A DNA stretch of 19,442 nucleotides, taken from contig VFZQ01000016.1 in the NCBI GenBank assembly GCA_016871135.1, positions 1 to 19,442 of the forward strand, given 5' to 3'. A model generated the notes under the pieces. It worked only from the letters and a program-made list of their open reading frames with translations. It did no database searches and was not told the origin of the DNA. The first letter of the stretch is position 1, and the number at the start of each line of letters is the position of its first letter. The position numbers and the translations under genes were made by a program. The DNA comes from Acidobacteriota bacterium (GTDB lineage Bacteria > Acidobacteriota > Terriglobia > Bryobacterales > Bryobacteraceae). Positions 7,826 to 14,535 of the stretch are shown here, piece by piece.

Positions 7826-8169
7826 TCGCCGAGATAACCCTTCGCGGTTGCGTATTCGAGCCAAGCTCGTTTCTGTTCATCCAAGGTGGTGGCATTCGTT
7901 GCCGGGTTGTCGCCCGTAATGCACTCCAGCGCCCAGTACCACAAACCTCCGTTGTCACGAAGATCCGTGAAGATCAATGGAAGGACGGGTGTGCCGAGTC
8001 CGATGATGCGCGGATAGCAGGGGTGATAGATCTTGGCTTGAATGGACGAGAGGATTCGCGTTTCCTTACGCCATTGGTTGGCTAGTTCTTGGAACAGCTT
8101 CTCTAAGCCGGGAATGAACTGCCCTGCGACGGGTGCCTGGCTATCTCCGGATGGAAGTTCCAGCGGCAT
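7822..8169 (-). CDS. Conserved hypothetical protein, partner of the DUF7689-like gene
   Basis: This protein has 115 residues and no signal peptide or membrane segment. A helical core runs from ~21 to 85: FQELANQWRKETRILSS, then KIYHPCYPRIIGLGTPVLPL and WYWALECITGDNPA. It ends in WLEYATAKGYL. The pattern 'YHP.Y..IIGLG..VLPLI...L.....WYWAL..ITG.NP' recurs, as I recall, in small uncharacterised proteins of cyanobacteria, planctomycetes and acidobacteria. It looks like one or two HEAT-like helical pairs. The ATG at 8169 is supported by a promoter immediately upstream. It is the first gene of a two-gene unit, and its TGA overlaps the next ATG by four bases. The biochemical role is unknown; as a small helical partner it could be a regulator or antidote of the second protein (inference). 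Confidence 0.75.
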   Translation of the reverse strand: MPLELPSGDSQAPVAGQFIPGLEKLFQELANQWRKETRILSSIQAKIYHPCYPRIIGLGTPVLPLIFTDLRDNGGLWYWALECITGDNPATNATTLDEQKRAWLEYATAKGYLGE

Positions 8170-8178
8170 GTCGGTTGC

Positions 8179-8208
8179 AGGATAGCGTCACGCAGTAGGG
8201 GTTGTCAA
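8179..8208 (-). promoter_or_regulatory. Promoter of the two-gene cassette (TTGACA / TATCCT)
   Basis: On the minus strand a perfect -35 TTGACA (8208-8203) is followed after 18 bases by TATCCT (8184-8179). Only 9 bases separate the -10 from the ATG at 8169, so the predicted transcript has a leader of about two bases. There is no Shine-Dalgarno site, consistent with leaderless translation. Confidence 0.65.
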
Positions 8209-8528
8209 TTCGAGCGGTGGCGCGGAAGGGTTAGCGGTTCAGCAGCTCCGGCCAGTTGAGGATCAGCTCCAGGAAGCCGGAACTGCGAGGTTACGTTTTC
8301 CTTCGGCGGATAAGTCGTAGGGATACCGGGTCCATGCCAGATGCGGCTTTCGGGCCGGGCTTTTAACGGCTGCGGTCTTTGCAGCGGCTTGCCTTCGAGA
8401 TACTCAAGCACCACATAGTTCGGCCCGACACTGTTGATCGCGACGGTGTGGCCGAGTTTTGCGCCGGGTGTCAATATGCGATCTCGTCGCGCTATTGCTA
8501 CAGTAGCGGATTGTCCCCAGATCTCCAT
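8205..8528 (-). other. Ambiguous reading frame or gene remnant in the ~340-base region before the deaminase
   Basis: Between the cassette start (8169) and the likely deaminase start (8511) the minus strand carries an open frame of up to 107 residues from ATG 8528. It contains plausible protein text: ILTPGAKLGHTVAINSVGPN followed by YVVLEYLEGKPLQRPQPLK. The alternating 'G......I..VGP.YVVLE...G..L' resembles the small beta domain of secretion/pilus periplasmic proteins (GspC/PilP type), but too weakly to name. The last ~45 residues are Pro/Arg-rich and unconvincing. It has no ribosome site and overlaps the deaminase start on the other strand. Alternatives are a decayed gene fragment, a long leader, or an antisense or regulatory RNA locus for the deaminase. 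I see no other gene here. Confidence 0.3.
8496..8504 (+). promoter_or_regulatory. Candidate extended -10 element of the deaminase gene
   Basis: TGCTACAGT is an extended TGn plus TACAGT (4 of 6 matches). It ends 6 bases before the in-frame TTG at 8511. If used, transcription would begin at or next to that TTG, giving a leaderless message and ruling out the upstream ATG at 8379. No good -35 is visible. Confidence 0.4.
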
Positions 8529-9935
8529 TTCAGTCTCGATGCCGAGTTGGTTATCGGCCTTGTGTCGCCGGTCGGCATTCGGCATGAGGACATCACTGAG
8601 ACGCTCGACAATCAACTGGACGCGTTTGGTTATCAAACAAATCACGTTCGATTGAGCGAACAGTTCGAGGATTTGTACACGGCGATCGGCGAGCCATGGA
8701 ATCCGCCCGCATCGAAGGGCGGCGTTGCGAATTACAAGATGGACGCGGGCAATCTGCTGCGCGAACGGACGCGGCGCAACGACATTCTGGCGCTGGCGGC
8801 GGCGGGAACGATCGCGCGCAATCGCGGACCGCGACAGCGCACGGCGCATATCATCACGAGCTTGAAGCGGCCCGAAGAAGTGGAAACGCTGCGGCGGATC
8901 TATGGTCCCGGCTTCTATCTGCTCAGCCTCTCGGCGTCGCAGGGTTCGCGCCGCGCGTACTTCGAAGAACGGCACGTGGAGGACGCCGCGAAGTTGATCG
9001 AAAAGGACCGCTCCGAACAAAACGAGTGGGGCCAGCGCATGCAGGAGACGTTTCAACTCGCCGACTGTTTTGTCAGCATTCAGGACGACCCGGCCGAACA
9101 CAAGCGCCAACTGCAACGGTTCCTGAATATGATCTTCGGCTGTCCGACGGCGACGCCGACAACGGCCGAACATGCGATGTTCACGGCGTATGCGGCTGCG
9201 TTGCGGTCGGGCGACTTGTCGCGGCAGGTGGGCGCGGCGATACTCGATGCGAACGGCGATCTGCTGGCCGTCGGACACAACGAAGTGCCGAAGCGCGGCG
9301 GCGGGCTGTACACGGCCGACGACGCCGAACGGGCGCGCGATATTGAACTGGGTCATGACGCCAATGAGTTGGCGAAAGACGAAATGCTGCGCGCGCTGGT
9401 GACGGCGCTGGGGCGGCCGGAACTCTCTCCCGCCGAAGCGCGCGCGTTGGTGAAGCCGACGGGGTTGCGCGACATCACAGAATTCGGCCGCGCGGTGCAT
9501 GCGGAGATGGAAGCGCTGCTGGCATGCGCGCGAACGGGGCGGAGTCCGCGCGGCGCGACTTTGTATACAACAACGTTTCCGTGCCACAACTGCTGCAGGC
9601 ACATCATCGCGGCGGGGATTGAGAAAGTGTACTTCGTCGAACCGTATCCGAAGAGCAAAGCGGGCACGCTGCACAACGACGCGATCTCGATCGACGAACC
9701 GCAGGCGGGCAAAATTCCGTTTCTTCCGTTCATCGGCGTTGCGCCGCGACGATACTTCGACTTCTTCTCGATGACGTTGAGCCTGGGCCATTCTATCGAG
9801 CGCAAACGCGACGGCGTGGCGGCGAAGTGGACTCCGGCCGAGGCGAGCGTGCGCGTGCCGATGCAGCCAAACTCGTACCTGGAGCGCGAACAACTGGCGA
9901 TGGAAGAGATTCGCGGCGCGCTCGCGCGCAAGTAA
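8511..9935 (+). CDS. AvcD-like anti-phage dCTP/dCMP deaminase
   Basis: This protein has 474 residues from TTG 8511. The frame is open from ATG 8379, but the added 44 residues look like antisense of other sequence. The N-terminal half (~11-250) is a kinase-like P-loop domain beginning ELVIGLVSPVG; the loop lacks the GK[S/T] of a working Walker A. It also includes TAHIITSLKRPEEVETLR and YGPGFYLLSLSA. The C-terminal half (~220-420) is a zinc-dependent deoxycytidylate deaminase with His330-Ala-Glu332 (VHAEMEALL) and the Cys pair Cys358/Cys361 (FPCHNC). This arrangement is that of anti-phage deaminases (AvcD and bacterial dCTP deaminase defence proteins), which convert deoxycytidine nucleotides to uridine forms on infection and so starve phage replication. 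Housekeeping dCMP deaminases are much shorter and lack the N-terminal domain. No adjacent RNA or protein inhibitor is recognised. The sulfatase gene starts 11 bases downstream. Confidence 0.85.
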   Translation: MSPDLHFSLDAELVIGLVSPVGIRHEDITETLDNQLDAFGYQTNHVRLSEQFEDLYTAIGEPWNPPASKGGVANYKMDAGNLLRERTRRNDILALAAAGTIARNRGPRQRTAHIITSLKRPEEVETLRRIYGPGFYLLSLSASQGSRRAYFEERHVEDAAKLIEKDRSEQNEWGQRMQETFQLADCFVSIQDDPAEHKRQLQRFLNMIFGCPTATPTTAEHAMFTAYAAALRSGDLSRQVGAAILDANGDLLAVGHNEVPKRGGGLYTADDAERARDIELGHDANELAKDEMLRALVTALGRPELSPAEARALVKPTGLRDITEFGRAVHAEMEALLACARTGRSPRGATLYTTTFPCHNCCRHIIAAGIEKVYFVEPYPKSKAGTLHNDAISIDEPQAGKIPFLPFIGVAPRRYFDFFSMTLSLGHSIERKRDGVAAKWTPAEASVRVPMQPNSYLEREQLAMEEIRGALARK

Positions 9936-9946
9936 CATAGGTGGGG

Positions 9947-11569
9947 ATGACTCGCCGCACCTTTCTTTCTCTTTCCACCGTGATGGCCGCGCAGCCCGCG
10001 CGGCGGCCGAACGTGATCGTCTTCATCAGCGACGATCAAGGTTATGGCGATCTGTCGCTGCACGGCAACACGCATCTGCAGACGCCGAACCTGGATCGCA
10101 TCGGCGTTGAAGGTGCGCAATTCACGCAGTTTCAGGTGTGTCCGGTGTGCTCGCCCACGCGGTCGAGTTTGATGACGGGGCGATACAACTACCGCACGGG
10201 CGTGGTCGATACTTTCCTGGGGCGGTCGATGATGGACCCTCGCGAAGTCACCGCGGCCGAAGTGTTCGCGGCGAACGGGTATCGCACGGGGATCTTCGGC
10301 AAGTGGCATCTCGGCGATAACTATCCGATGCGAACGATCGACCAGGGCTTTCATGAGTCGCTGGTACACGGCGGCGGCGGACTGGCGCAGCCGAGCGATC
10401 CTCCCGGCGGCAATCACTATTACGATCCGGTGCTGGTGCGCAACGGCAGGCACGAGAAAGTCCCAGGCTACTGCACCGATATATTCTTCCGCGAGGCGAT
10501 GGCGTTTATCGACCGCAACAAGGCGAAGCCGTTCTTCCTTTACATTCCGACGAACGCTCCGCATACGCCGCTGGAGATCGACGACAAATTCGTCGCGCCG
10601 TTTAAGGCGAAGGGTCTTGATGATGTGACGGCGAAGGTTTATGGCATGGTCAAGAACCTCGACGACAACGCCGGCGCGCTGCTCGCGCATCTTTCCCAGC
10701 ACGGGCTTGCGCAGAACACGATCGTTATCTTCATGACCGACAACGGCCCGCAACAGCCCCGTTATGTCGCGGGAATGCGCGGGCGCAAGGGCACGGTGTA
10801 TCAAGGCGGCATCCGCGTGCCGTTTTTCTTCCGCTGGCCCGCACGGATTAAGGCGGGCGAAAAAGTCGGGCGCATCGCGGCGCATATCGACGTGTTGCCC
10901 ACGTTGATCGACGCCTGTTCGCTGAAGCCGCCGAAGAATGTGAAGTTCGATGGCATGAGTTTATGGCCTTTGTTGACCGGCGCGCCGCCGTCGTGGCCCG
11001 ATCGCGTGATTCACACACAATGGCATCGCGGCGATGCGCCGGTGCTGTTTCAAGCGCATGCCGCGCGGACGCAGAAGTGGAAGCTGGTCAACGGCGTCGA
11101 GCTGTACGACATGGAGAACGATCACAACGAGACGACCGATGTCGCGGCGAAAAATCCGGATGTCGTCGCGCGGCTGCGCCGATCGACCGAAGAATGGTTT
11201 CGCGATGTGGCGTCGACGCGCGGAGGCTACCAACCGCCGCGCATTTCGATCGGCACGCCGCATGAAAATCCGACGCTGTTGACGCGGCAAGACTGGCGCG
11301 TGGATCCGGGGCACTGGGAAGTGGACGTGAAGTCGAAGGGAAGCTACGACATTACGCTCCTCTGCGATGAGACGGCCGCGGCGGCCGCGGCTTCGCTGCA
11401 ATTTCAATCGCTGCGGTTGAACGCGGAAGTGCCCAAGGGCGCGACGCGGCATGAATGGAAAAACGTCGCGCTGCCGATTGGCGCGGGGCGTTTGCAGCCA
11501 ATGCTGACTGTGGGGAATAAGCCGGCGATCGTTCTGTATCTAGAGGTGAAGAAGAACAATGCTCGATAA
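9947..11569 (+). CDS. Tat-exported type I sulfatase
   Basis: This is a 540-residue member of the formylglycine-dependent sulfatase family, which hydrolyses sulfate esters outside the cytoplasm. The N-terminus MTRRTFLSLS is a twin-arginine signal. Metal ligands lie in ISDDQGYGD (Asp29, Asp30). The formylglycine site is C68-S-P-T-R, the Cys type that needs a formylglycine-generating enzyme. Further family motifs are FGKWHLG, NAPHTPLE, the Asp265-Asn266 pair in DNGPQQ, and GRKGTVYQGGIRVP. The C-terminal ~80 residues resemble the accessory region of arylsulfatase A-like enzymes. The start is set at ATG 9947, which puts the RR motif at residues 3-4; a GTG six bases upstream is also in frame. The substrate cannot be told from sequence. 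The 3' end overlaps the SDR gene by 11 bases, so the two are likely translationally coupled. Confidence 0.93.
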   Translation: MTRRTFLSLSTVMAAQPARRPNVIVFISDDQGYGDLSLHGNTHLQTPNLDRIGVEGAQFTQFQVCPVCSPTRSSLMTGRYNYRTGVVDTFLGRSMMDPREVTAAEVFAANGYRTGIFGKWHLGDNYPMRTIDQGFHESLVHGGGGLAQPSDPPGGNHYYDPVLVRNGRHEKVPGYCTDIFFREAMAFIDRNKAKPFFLYIPTNAPHTPLEIDDKFVAPFKAKGLDDVTAKVYGMVKNLDDNAGALLAHLSQHGLAQNTIVIFMTDNGPQQPRYVAGMRGRKGTVYQGGIRVPFFFRWPARIKAGEKVGRIAAHIDVLPTLIDACSLKPPKNVKFDGMSLWPLLTGAPPSWPDRVIHTQWHRGDAPVLFQAHAARTQKWKLVNGVELYDMENDHNETTDVAAKNPDVVARLRRSTEEWFRDVASTRGGYQPPRISIGTPHENPTLLTRQDWRVDPGHWEVDVKSKGSYDITLLCDETAAAAAASLQFQSLRLNAEVPKGATRHEWKNVALPIGAGRLQPMLTVGNKPAIVLYLEVKKNNAR

Positions 11570-12251
11570 CAAAGTGGTAATCATCACGGGTGCGTCCGGC
11601 GGACTGGGCTCGGTCGTGACGAGTGCGTTTCTGGATGCTGGTGCGCGGGTGGCGGGAGTCGACCGCAGCGCGCATTCGAACAACGCGGCGCATCCGAATC
11701 TTTCGCACTTCGCGGTGGCGTTGGACAACGCCGGCGCCGTCGATATGCTGGTGCGCGATGTCGTGAACCTGTACGGGAAGATCGACGCGGTGGTGCATTT
11801 GGTGGGCGGCTTCGCGGGCGGCCAGCGCGCCGATGAGACGAGCGACGAGACGTGGGAGAAGATGATCGCGATCAACCTGCGGCCCGCGTGGGTGTTGAGC
11901 CGCGCGGTGTTGCCGATGATGCGTGAGGCACGCCGCGGGGCGTTCATCGCGATCGGCAGCGCGGCGGCGTTGGAACCGGCGCCGACGCTCGGCGCCTATG
12001 GCGCGTCGAAGGCGGCTCTGATCAGCCTTGTGCGCACGATCGCGGCTGAGAATAAAGAGTTTGGCGTCCGGGCGAATATCGTGTCGCCGAACACGATGGA
12101 CACGCCCTCCAATCGCTCCGCGATGCCGGATGTAGACCCCGCCGTATGGGTACAGCCCGCGAATGTGGCGAGTTTACTAGCCTGGCTCGTCAGCGATGCC
12201 GGCGCCGAAGTTAGTGGCGCTGTGATTCCTTTGCCCGGGCGGGGCGCGTGA
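11559..12251 (+). CDS. Short-chain dehydrogenase/reductase (SDR)
   Basis: This 230-residue cytoplasmic NAD(P)-dependent oxidoreductase has a classical SDR fold. The nucleotide-binding loop is TGASGGLG (10-17), the active site is Ser134 (IAIGSAAA) and Tyr147/Lys151 (YGASK), and Asn106 (INLRPAW) completes the tetrad. The usual NNAG motif is replaced by HLVGGFAGG (80-88), a variant seen in dihydropteridine-reductase-like SDRs. Asp35 after the second strand (AGVDRS) would favour NAD over NADP. The substrate is unknown. The start ATG lies inside the 3' end of the sulfatase gene (11-base overlap) after a GAAGAAG purine stretch, which suggests coupled translation and a shared transcript with the sulfatase. 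A catabolic role on the desulfated sugar or alcohol is possible but only inferred. Confidence 0.9.
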   Translation: MLDNKVVIITGASGGLGSVVTSAFLDAGARVAGVDRSAHSNNAAHPNLSHFAVALDNAGAVDMLVRDVVNLYGKIDAVVHLVGGFAGGQRADETSDETWEKMIAINLRPAWVLSRAVLPMMREARRGAFIAIGSAAALEPAPTLGAYGASKAALISLVRTIAAENKEFGVRANIVSPNTMDTPSNRSAMPDVDPAVWVQPANVASLLAWLVSDAGAEVSGAVIPLPGRGA

Positions 12252-12402
12252 AGGATCTTTCGCGTTGAGTTGGTAGCGCTAGTTTCGAACGAGCTCGGTG
12301 ACGCGAATAAGAACGGCTAGATCTTGAACGGCGTTGAGGACAACGGGAGACTCTTCGGTCCGCGGTCAATCGACGAGCCGTCAAAGCGCCTGGAACACTG
12401 AG

Positions 12403-12408
12403 TATCAT
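12403..12408 (+). promoter_or_regulatory. Candidate -10 box of the secreted EEP-family gene
   Basis: TATCAT (4 of 6 matches) lies 12 bases before ATG 12421, which predicts a leader of about 6 bases. The 169-base gap between the SDR gene and this start is otherwise featureless, apart from a 28-codon open stretch on the minus strand (12279-12365) bounded by stops. No clear -35 or Shine-Dalgarno site is visible. Confidence 0.4.
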
Positions 12409-12420
12409 TGAAGTTCACCC

Positions 12421-13227
12421 ATGCTTCGCCTAGCCTTCCTCCTGTGCGCCCTTCCGCTCCTCGCCGCCGAACTGCGCGTGATGACTTTCAACGTCCGCTA
12501 TCCGAATCCAAAGGACGGCGAAGACGCTTGGGACAAACGGAAGGACCTGCTCGTCGACACCGTGCGGCGCTACAAACCCGACCTCATGGGCACGCAAGAA
12601 CTGTTCCATGAACAGGGCGAACACATCGTCGCGGCGTTGCCGCAGTACGCTTGGTTCGGGCTCAGCCGGCGCGGCAACAAGGAAGACGAACACATGGGCG
12701 TGTTCTATTTGAAGGCGCGGTTGCGGCCTGTGTCGACAGGCAACTTCTGGCTGTCGGAGACGCCGGATAAAGTGGGCTCGTCGTCGTGGAACATGAGCCT
12801 GCCGCGCATGGTGACTTGGGCCGTGTTCGAAGATCTGATGACAAAGAAGCAGTTCGGCTACTTCAACACGCACTTCGCGCACCGCAAGGAAGACGAAGAG
12901 GCGCGGAAGAAGGCGGCGGCGGTGATTGCGGCGCGGATGCCGAAAGACGGCGCGTTTCTGTTGACCGGCGATTTCAACGCGCCTACGCGCGGCGATGTGT
13001 ACAAGATTCTTGTTCCCGCGTTGACCGATGTGTTCAGCGTTGCGAAAGAGAAAGACGGGCCGGAGGGCACGTTCCATGGGTTCAAGGGCAATCCTGGCAA
13101 AGACCGCATCGATTGGATTCTGTTCAAAGCGCCGTGGCGGGTGAAGAAGGCCGAAGTCATCACGCGATCGAAGAACGGGCGCTATCCCAGCGATCACTTC
13201 CCGGTGTTGGCGATCTTCAGCCTCTGA
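12421..13227 (+). CDS. Secreted endonuclease/exonuclease/phosphatase (EEP) family protein
   Basis: This gene encodes 268 residues with a signal peptide (MLRLAFLLCALPLLAA, 1-16). The EEP metal-phosphoesterase fold is clear: Asn24 in MTFNVRY, Glu60 in GTQE (metal ligand), FNTHFAHR, Asp184/Asn186 in TGDFNAP, DRIDWILF, and the catalytic Asp258-His259 in PSDHFPV. The family includes DNases, inositol-phosphate phosphatases and sphingomyelinases. The conservation pattern (NPKDGEDAWDKRK after the first Asn) fits the exported group often annotated as endonuclease/exonuclease/phosphatase, whose substrates are mostly untested. It may act outside the cell on nucleic acid or phosphodiesters. The gene overlaps the 3' end of the convergent hydroxyproline operon by 34 bases. 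It is probably transcribed alone from the -10 just upstream. Confidence 0.9.
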   Translation: MLRLAFLLCALPLLAAELRVMTFNVRYPNPKDGEDAWDKRKDLLVDTVRRYKPDLMGTQELFHEQGEHIVAALPQYAWFGLSRRGNKEDEHMGVFYLKARLRPVSTGNFWLSETPDKVGSSSWNMSLPRMVTWAVFEDLMTKKQFGYFNTHFAHRKEDEEARKKAAAVIAARMPKDGAFLLTGDFNAPTRGDVYKILVPALTDVFSVAKEKDGPEGTFHGFKGNPGKDRIDWILFKAPWRVKKAEVITRSKNGRYPSDHFPVLAIFSL

Positions 13228-14348
13228 GCCTCGACGGGTACAAGCGGCGGGCGCACGGATTCGGCGCGCCAACCGTATAGTTGCGCGGTGATCGGCCCAC
13301 AGATGCGGCCTTGGCAGGCGCCCATGCCGCAGCGGGTTTGCAGTTTCGCCTCGCGCCAGGTGCGGTGGGGATCGAGGGTCTCTCGCGTGACGTCTTCGCA
13401 GCGGCAGACGATCGTATCGGGGGTTGCGAGAGCGGCGAGCGCGGGATCGAGGCGAAACGTGTCGGCGAGGTCGCGCACGAAGGCTCGCGAGGGGGACTTT
13501 GGCGGCGTTAGACCCGATACCGCCAGTCCGGCGGCGCGGCCTTCGGCCAACGCTTTATCGAGGCCACCGATGCCGGTCGGCTCACCCGCGCAATATACGT
13601 CGGGGATCGAGGTCATCTGCTTGCTATCGACTGCGACGAATCCATCGTCGATGCGGCAGCCCAACAGCCGCGCGGCTTCGGTGTTGGGGATGAGGCCGAA
13701 ACCGCAGGCGAGGAAGTCCACGGCGAAGTCACGACGGTTGGAGAGCGTGACTTTGCCGCCTTCGAATTTAACCGGCCACGCGCCGGTGATTTGCGGCACG
13801 CCGAGAAGGGCCGCTTTCAATGACAACGCTTGCGGCAGCTTGGAAGGATAGCGCTTGAGGAACGCGAACAACCGTTGCAGTGGCGCTTGTTCAACGACCG
13901 CGAGGACCTTCGCGCCGTTCTTTCGCAACGTCGCTGCGACGGCCATTAACAGTGGCCCCGAGCCCGCGACGACGACACGTTTGCCCTTCACCTCAAGCCC
14001 GCTCTTCACCAGCGCTTGCAGGCCGCCCGCGCCGAACACGCCCGGCGATGTCCAACCCGGAAACGGTACGAAGAGTTCGCGTGCACCGGTGGCGAGGATC
14101 AGTTTGGGCGCTTCGATGATGCCGGCGCGATCGGTGTGCAGTGCGAAGTGACCGGTGATGTGAAAGACGCGCGCCGCGCCGATGAAGGTGATGTTTGGGC
14201 CGATCTCGATTTGCGGCGCGGCGCGCCAGATCTGGCCTCCGGCGCGCGGGTTGTCGTCGATCAACGCGACACGTTTTCCGGTTATCGCCCGCGCCGCAGC
14301 GAGACCCGCCGGCCCCGCGCCGAGGATCGCGATGTCATACTTCGACAC
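13194..14348 (-). CDS. D-hydroxyproline dehydrogenase, FAD/NAD-type (HcnB-like, alpha) subunit
   Basis: This 384-residue flavoprotein belongs to the HcnB-like family. The FAD-binding motif is ILGAGPAGLAAA (8-19). A second dinucleotide motif, VVVAGSGPLLMAVAA, lies near 125, and a C-terminal BFD-like iron-sulfur segment holds four cysteines (CRCEDV, then RCGMGACQGRIC). It would pass electrons from D-hydroxyproline oxidation between the other two subunits and the respiratory chain. The start is GTG 14348, supported by AAGGAGGG upstream; it overlaps the 2Fe-2S gene by 14 bases. HcnB-type subunits are usually longer (about 460 residues as I recall), so this is a compact version. It is the last gene of the operon, and its 3' end overlaps the convergent EEP gene by 34 bases. 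Heterotrimeric proline, opine or glycine-cyanide dehydrogenases share this fold; the neighbours argue for hydroxyproline. Confidence 0.85.
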   Translation of the reverse strand: MSKYDIAILGAGPAGLAAARAITGKRVALIDDNPRAGGQIWRAAPQIEIGPNITFIGAARVFHITGHFALHTDRAGIIEAPKLILATGARELFVPFPGWTSPGVFGAGGLQALVKSGLEVKGKRVVVAGSGPLLMAVAATLRKNGAKVLAVVEQAPLQRLFAFLKRYPSKLPQALSLKAALLGVPQITGAWPVKFEGGKVTLSNRRDFAVDFLACGFGLIPNTEAARLLGCRIDDGFVAVDSKQMTSIPDVYCAGEPTGIGGLDKALAEGRAAGLAVSGLTPPKSPSRAFVRDLADTFRLDPALAALATPDTIVCRCEDVTRETLDPHRTWREAKLQTRCGMGACQGRICGPITAQLYGWRAESVRPPLVPVEAQRLKIANTGK

Positions 14349-14535
14349 GCATGCCCTCCTTGCATTCGGTCTGGCAAGCGAGTTGGTGGCGCGCGCCGTC
14401 GATCGTCACGCGGCACGCCATGCAAACGCCCATCGCACACAGCGCGGGCGCGGCGATGCCGTTGTTCCATAGCGCGGCGAGGACGGTGGTGTTTTCGCGC
14501 ACATCGACGTCGCGGTTGTTAATCGTTACGTGCAC
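14335..14535 (-). CDS. D-hydroxyproline dehydrogenase, small [2Fe-2S] (HcnA-like, gamma) subunit
   Basis: This 66-residue ferredoxin-like protein is the HcnA-type subunit of heterotrimeric FAD/iron-sulfur dehydrogenases. The cluster ligands fit LCAMGVCMACRV (Cys33, Cys38, Cys41) plus Cys54 in QLACQTEC. The MGVCMACRVTIDG wording is typical of this subunit. The start is GTG 14535, preceded by GAGGAGG at a good distance. It overlaps the upstream oxidase gene by 17 bases and the downstream flavoprotein gene by 14, so all three subunits are tightly coupled. On its own the protein only carries electrons; its substrate is set by the complex. Confidence 0.9.
   Translation of the reverse strand: MHVTINNRDVDVRENTTVLAALWNNGIAAPALCAMGVCMACRVTIDGARHQLACQTECKEGMRVEV

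Noticed and set aside
7590..7958. Minus-strand 122-codon frame overlapping the interrupted DUF7689-like gene
   Set aside because: It is in another frame from the conserved text, is Arg-rich and has no motif. The interrupted frame explains the region better.
7370..8169. Frameshift as the cause of the broken gene
   Set aside because: Both sides of the TAG are in the same frame, so a single nonsense codon is sufficient and no indel is needed.
8205..9938. Long minus-strand open frame (577 codons) across the deaminase gene
   Set aside because: Most of it is the antisense shadow of a well-supported deaminase gene and is Arg/His/Pro-rich with no recognisable motif. Only its last ~100 codons, outside the deaminase, were kept as an uncertain feature.
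9353..10885. Minus-strand open frame of 510 codons across the sulfatase
   Set aside because: It is opposite the sulfatase and deaminase, whose motifs are intact; no protein family pattern is seen.
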